Positions 11,808 to 11,986 of a stretch of 11,986 nucleotides of DNA are shown in pieces. The position numbers and the translations under genes were made by a program. The stretch is from SZAS-79 sp038329645. GTDB lineage: Bacteria > Pseudomonadota > Gammaproteobacteria > Burkholderiales > SG8-39. Positions within the stretch are counted from its first letter, which is position 1. Each line of letters begins with the position of its first letter. Location: positions 1 through 11,986 of the forward strand of contig JBBQNG010000132.1 in NCBI GenBank assembly GCA_038329645.1, in the 5' to 3' direction. The notes under the pieces were generated by a model, which did not search any database, was not told the DNA's origin, and saw only the letters and a program-made list of their open reading frames with translations.

Positions 11808-11986
11808 TCAGCTGCGCTCGTCTCCGTGCCCCGGATCGCGGTTCTGGTGGCGCACTACCAGAATGCGAACGCCTGGCTCCGTTGGCCGATAGATGACGGA
11901 ATAAGGGAAACCGGAGAGGGGGAACCTGCGACGTTGATCGGCACTCGGTGTGCCGATCTCCGGACGCTCGACCAGCAGGCGGGCGA
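11808..11986 (-). CDS. RelE/ParE-family toxin, C-terminal part (cut by window edge)
   Basis: The last 58 residues of a minus-strand gene are visible, opening ARLLVERPEIGTPSADQRRR and then FPLSGFPYSVIYRPTEPGVR and ILVVRHQNRDPGHGDERS. The order P-IG-P----R-FPL--FPYSVIYR-----I-ILVV-HQ-RDPG is the C-terminal half of RelE/ParE plasmid-stabilisation toxins. The usual final YW--R is replaced by HGDERS. Its antitoxin should lie beyond the right edge, since antitoxin-first order is usual. The plus strand is also open from 11778, but that reading has no family resemblance. The pairing with the downstream HigA is unlikely, because HigB toxins differ in sequence. Confidence 0.8.
   Translation of the reverse strand, partial: ARLLVERPEIGTPSADQRRRFPLSGFPYSVIYRPTEPGVRILVVRHQNRDPGHGDERS

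Noticed and set aside
11778..11986. Plus-strand open frame running off the right edge
   Set aside because: The reading starting MKEPDYCSC matches no family I know, while the minus strand over the same bases gives a clear RelE/ParE C-terminus.
1..11986. tRNA, rRNA, CRISPR array, insertion sequence or integrase
   Set aside because: No cloverleaf-like stretch, regular repeat-spacer pattern, long terminal inverted repeats or transposase/integrase motif was found on reading both strands.

Overview
This is a GC-rich (clearly above 60% by eye) bacterial chromosomal window. The gene types suggest a proteobacterium, plausibly a betaproteobacterium or a relative known mainly from metagenomes: a Tat-exported PhoD-like phosphatase, an MgtE magnesium channel, a serine-dehydrogenase-type protease and many short toxin-antitoxin cassettes. 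No rRNA, tRNA, CRISPR array, insertion sequence or phage gene was found, so the taxonomy is inference only.

Layout. (1) 1-2742, minus strand: a compact three-gene operon. It encodes a membrane-anchored SDH-family (ClpP/crotonase-fold) serine protease, an exported LVIVD-repeat beta-propeller protein, and the N-terminal end of a saccharopine-dehydrogenase-like NAD(P) oxidoreductase that runs off the left edge. (2) 2768-3456, plus: an AbrB-type antitoxin and PIN toxin pair, with a recognisable sigma70 promoter and a perfect 10-bp-arm inverted repeat lying over it. (3) 3546-4781, plus: an MgtE-type magnesium channel. (4) 4794-5645: a DUF433 antitoxin-like gene without a visible partner, then a PF09720-type antitoxin followed by a RelE/ParE toxin gene that carries a one-base frameshift. 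(5) 5642-8471: a divergent pair, a Tat-exported PhoD-like metallophosphatase (minus) and a soluble class III nucleotidyl cyclase with a C-terminal FHA domain (plus). Four CTAG sites lie between them. (6) 8499-10951, minus: an AAA ATPase of the DUF4143 family, whose promoter, inverted repeat and start codons coincide, preceded by a Fic AMP-transferase-like protein with an inhibitory helix and a C-terminal winged-helix region. (7) 10952-11986: an AT-rich strip with GGACAGTT repeats upstream of fic, a decapitated XRE-type antitoxin remnant, a HigA-like antitoxin with its own operator-like repeat, tandem palindromes, and the C-terminal end of another RelE/ParE toxin running off the right edge.

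The three housekeeping-like blocks (protease/propeller operon, mgtE, phosphatase/cyclase) alternate with toxin-antitoxin or TA-like cassettes. Several cassettes are incomplete: an orphan DUF433 gene, a frameshifted RelE, a headless XRE gene and a HigA without an adjacent HigB. This looks like a place where small accessory cassettes accumulate and decay. The most interesting non-coding signals are the small operators: at 2777-2809, 9683-9715 and 11616-11634, the GGACAGTT repeats near 10958-11065, and the CTAG cluster at 7274-7360. I see no single clearly new multi-gene system. The best candidates for new biology are the protease-propeller-dehydrogenase operon, the leaderless-looking promoter of the DUF4143 ATPase, and possible autoregulation of fic.
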